Of a stretch of 64,000 nt of DNA, positions 61,704 to 64,000 are shown piece after piece (position 1 is the first letter of the stretch; every line of letters starts with the position of its first letter). The notes below the pieces were generated by a model. The model did no database searches. It was not told the DNA's origin and saw only the letters and a list, made by a program, of their open reading frames with translations. A program made the translations under genes and the position numbers. This DNA is from Flagellimonas nanhaiensis (lineage in GTDB: Bacteria; Bacteroidota; Bacteroidia; Flavobacteriales; Flavobacteriaceae). The stretch spans positions 1,426,001 through 1,490,000 of the forward strand of contig NZ_QTJX01000001.1 of assembly GCF_003382275.1 (NCBI RefSeq). Direction: 5' to 3'.

Positions 61704-62348
61704 TTATTTGGAATAGTCCTTCAACAGAAAATTCCAATGGTATCTTTTTAACAATCCTATGTACAAATAGAGTTTCAACTTTTGGGCATTCAATTTTTCA
61801 TTGACTTTTATTGATGACGTATTGAAGTAGGAGACAATACTGTAAAGTTCTTCTACGCTATAGTTTTCAAGAAGTTCAAAGCAATGATAACGTAAGTAGG
61901 TAGCCAAGTTCTTACCTCTATACGCCTGAAACGTGTAAACATTCAAAAGGTAACCTTCCTTATCTTTTATTTTGAAGGAGCGGCCTTTAAACACAAAATC
62001 CTGCAAATCAACGAATAATAGGGCGGCAATCTCTTTCCCTCGCTTGAGACCGATACATATCTGCCCCATACTTAAATTCTGCTCTAATTCCTTGGTTGTA
62101 AGCCCCATGATGTTATTCATTATCCCAATCTCGTCCAAACCTATATAACATAATTCATAGTCTTTGAAGCTATCTCGAATCTCAGGTTTTTCGGCTCCAT
62201 TTTTTATTTCCCTATACCAATAGTAGGGTGCGATGTCCAATCCTATCCGGGTCAGAGCATTCCTAAGGGTGAATAAAAATAATCCATGGCGTATTCGGTG
62301 CCACAATAACTTCGTTTTATAGAATTTGCTTTTTTCCGCTACCTTCAT
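61704..62348 (-). CDS. GNAT-like acetyltransferase, 214 aa
   Basis: The segment GYLLNVYTFQAYRGKNLATYLRYHCFELLE has the GNAT pattern: strand beta-4, then R-G-K-x-L-A for pyrophosphate binding, then helix alpha-3. The following VEELYSIVSYFNTSSIKVNEKL also fits the fold. The first 100 residues are less clear. The substrate is unknown. It lies 34 bp upstream of the MtfA-like gene on the same strand. Confidence 0.55.
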   Translation of the reverse strand: MKVAEKSKFYKTKLLWHRIRHGLFLFTLRNALTRIGLDIAPYYWYREIKNGAEKPEIRDSFKDYELCYIGLDEIGIMNNIMGLTTKELEQNLSMGQICIGLKRGKEIAALLFVDLQDFVFKGRSFKIKDKEGYLLNVYTFQAYRGKNLATYLRYHCFELLENYSVEELYSIVSYFNTSSIKVNEKLNAQKLKLYLYIGLLKRYHWNFLLKDYSK

Positions 62349-62430
62349 TTTCTTTTCATTTGACTTAAGTCAGTACTGACAGAACGATATCTTTTAGATT
62401 GGATATAAATTTATTATAGGCGTTTGGTGA

Positions 62431-62649
62431 TTAACGAACATCAACACTTTCCGCGCTAAACCCTATTTTCTGCAAAGTAGCTTTTACATCTTCTTCCGAA
62501 GCACCATGACTTTCTATAGTCAAGATTTTATCAGGATTAGCGGTATCCACTTCCCAACTTTCAACGCCTTCTTGTTTGTTTAAAAATGGGGTTACTTTAG
62601 AGACACAACCACCACAATTGATATTTGTTTTAAATTTTAAAGTTTTCAT
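62431..62649 (-). CDS. Heavy-metal-associated (HMA) metal-binding protein
   Basis: A 72-aa protein with the ferredoxin-like HMA fold. The metal site is INCGGCVSKV (C-G-G-C) at about residues 11-17, and there is the C-terminal KIGFSAESV segment typical of copper chaperones. It probably passes copper to the P-type ATPase encoded 24 bp upstream on the same strand. The form resembles CopZ or the N-terminal domain of CopA. Confidence 0.85.
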   Translation of the reverse strand: MKTLKFKTNINCGGCVSKVTPFLNKQEGVESWEVDTANPDKILTIESHGASEEDVKATLQKIGFSAESVDVR

Positions 62650-62673
62650 CGTATTTGAATTTATAATTAATTA

Positions 62674-64000
62674 TTAAAGTTTTGCTCGTTTAAGTCTTAA
62701 GCTATTTGCAACCACAGATACGCTACTGAATGCCATTGCTGCTCCCGCAATCATTGGGTCTAATAAGAACCCATTTATGGGATACAAAACGCCCGCCGCA
62801 ATCGGTATTCCAATGATATTATATATGAATGCCCAAAACAGGTTCTGACGGATTCCCAAAACGGTTCTTTTTGAAAGTTCCAACGCTTTGGGAATGGATT
62901 GCAAATCTGAGGTAATCAAGGTCATCTTTGCCATGTCCATAGCGATGTCAGAACCTTTACCCATGGCAATGCTCACATTGGCTTGCGCCAAGGCGTGTGA
63001 ATCGTTGATGCCATCGCCAACCATAGCTACGATCTTTCCATCAGCTTGCAGTTTTTCTACAAAAGCTGCTTTGTCCGAGGGCATTACTTCTCCTTGATAA
63101 TTTGTTATTCCTACTTGTTTTGCGACAGCCGATGCGGTTTTATTATTATCTCCAGTAAGCATAAAGACCTCGATGTCTCTTTCTTGAAGTGTTGCTATGG
63201 CCTTTTTTGAAGTTTCCTTAATCTTATCCGCAATGGCGAGTATCGCGAGCATTTGTTTTTCATTACCAAAAAATATGACCGTCTTTGCTTGCTCTTCAAG
63301 ACTCTCTGCTGTTTGCATCAAGGAAGCGTCGATTTGAATATTATTCTCAAGCATTAGTTTATGGTTTCCAACATAGTATTGTGAACCGTCCTTTATTTCA
63401 GCTTGAACGCCTTTTCCTGTAATACTTTCAAAAGAAGCAATTTCAGCTTTTTCAATATTTTCATCTTTTAAGTGGTTGACCACCGCTTCCGCCAAAGGGT
63501 GTTCTGATTGTGCTTCAATTGCTAAAAGAATTTGTTTGTATTTTTTCGTGTCTTTATTATTCTCAGACCAATGAATATCCGTCACTAATGGTTTTCCTTT
63601 GGTAATGGTACCCGTTTTATCAAGAATGACTGCGTTCACTTTGTGTCCTAGTTCTAAACTTTCGGCATCTTTTATTAGGATATTGTTCTCGGCACCTTTG
63701 CCAATCCCCACCATTATAGCCGTAGGTGTAGCCAATCCCAATGCACAGGGACAAGCGATAACCAATACTGCTACAGAGGTCAATAAGGCCTGCGAAAATG
63801 CATTATCGTCTCCTACCGACATCCAAACAATAAACGTAATGATAGATATCCCCAAAACGATAGGAACAAATATTCCCGCTATTTTATCGACCAGTTTTTG
63901 AACGGGTGCCTTGCTTCCCTGGGCTTCCTGAACCATTTTAATGATTTGGGACAGCAAGGTTTCGCCGCCTACTTTTTCAGCGGTAAATTGAAAACTTCCT
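62674..64000 (-). CDS. copA: Copper-exporting P1B-type ATPase (N-terminal part off window)
   Basis: The reading frame is open to the right edge (GSFQFTAEKVGGETLLSQ), so the true start lies outside; at least 442 codons are present. The copper motif CPCALGLATPTA is intact, as are the phosphorylation site DKTGTITKGKP, the HP-loop (SEHPLAEAV), GDGIND and the copper-specific transmembrane end MAFSSVSVVANSLRL. It exports Cu(I) from the cytoplasm. Together with the HMA protein it forms a copper-resistance unit, commonly carried as ICE cargo or by the chromosome. Confidence 0.93.
   Translation of the reverse strand, partial: GSFQFTAEKVGGETLLSQIIKMVQEAQGSKAPVQKLVDKIAGIFVPIVLGISIITFIVWMSVGDDNAFSQALLTSVAVLVIACPCALGLATPTAIMVGIGKGAENNILIKDAESLELGHKVNAVILDKTGTITKGKPLVTDIHWSENNKDTKKYKQILLAIEAQSEHPLAEAVVNHLKDENIEKAEIASFESITGKGVQAEIKDGSQYYVGNHKLMLENNIQIDASLMQTAESLEEQAKTVIFFGNEKQMLAILAIADKIKETSKKAIATLQERDIEVFMLTGDNNKTASAVAKQVGITNYQGEVMPSDKAAFVEKLQADGKIVAMVGDGINDSHALAQANVSIAMGKGSDIAMDMAKMTLITSDLQSIPKALELSKRTVLGIRQNLFWAFIYNIIGIPIAAGVLYPINGFLLDPMIAGAAMAFSSVSVVANSLRLKRAKL

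Overview
The window looks like a Bacteroidota genome, most likely a marine Flavobacteriaceae. The evidence is AT-rich intergenic DNA, repeated -7 boxes of the TATATTTG type, start codons without Shine-Dalgarno sequences, and a conjugation gene set ordered as in Bacteroides conjugative transposons. Nearly all of it (about 0.6 to at least 60 kb) reads as one integrative conjugative element (ICE) lying beside a tRNA-Met gene.

Layout. 1-690: end of a chromosomal START-like gene, a truncated tRNA-Met copy, the intact tRNA-Met, a terminator and a short direct repeat (possible element edge). 0.7-5.2 kb: three small hypotheticals and a PRTRC cassette (ThiF, B, an F-like protein, C, E), all on the minus strand. 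5.5-8.1 kb: an inserted plus-strand trio (DUF488-type protein, unknown protein, HNH nuclease), a defence candidate. 8.2-15.7 kb: a giant methylase/helicase, two unknowns and an M23 peptidase. 15.8-22.4 kb: two toprim/primase-like proteins, accessory proteins and the coupling ATPase. 22.5-24 kb: an XRE regulator and an ORF6N protein with two matching palindromes.

24.2-42.0 kb is a complete Tn3-family transposon. It has 47-bp terminal inverted repeats and a 5-bp target duplication (ATCAA), and it splits a 95-codon ICE gene whose halves rejoin in frame. It carries a HicB-like antitoxin, an ABC ATPase, a serine resolvase and a Tn3 transposase. Between resolvase and transposase lies the most interesting structure: a XerD-like tyrosine recombinase followed by four gene cassettes. 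Each cassette begins with GTT plus a private sequence and ends with the reverse complement of that private sequence, the cassette logic of integrons. Cassette 1 holds two outer-membrane-like proteins. Cassettes 2 and 3 are identical 750-bp MORN-lipoprotein cassettes. Cassette 4 is 8.6 kb and carries a whole type III restriction-modification system plus a GIY-YIG-like protein, a 60-aa protein and an SMC-like ATPase. The recombinase shows no IntI-specific insertion, so this appears to be an integron-like system outside the classical IntI family.

42.3-58.2 kb is the transfer machinery: relaxase and accessory protein (minus), a structured 0.8-kb non-coding gap (possible oriT), then ParA and a TraE-F-G-I-J-K-M-N-O series ending in a 1013-aa repeat lipoprotein. 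58.2-64 kb: a small lipoprotein, a Fic protein with operator-like repeats, an MtfA-like peptidase, a GNAT-like protein, an HMA metal-binding protein and the C-terminal part of a copper P-type ATPase cut by the window edge. No ICE-type integrase was found at either end, so the right boundary is unknown.
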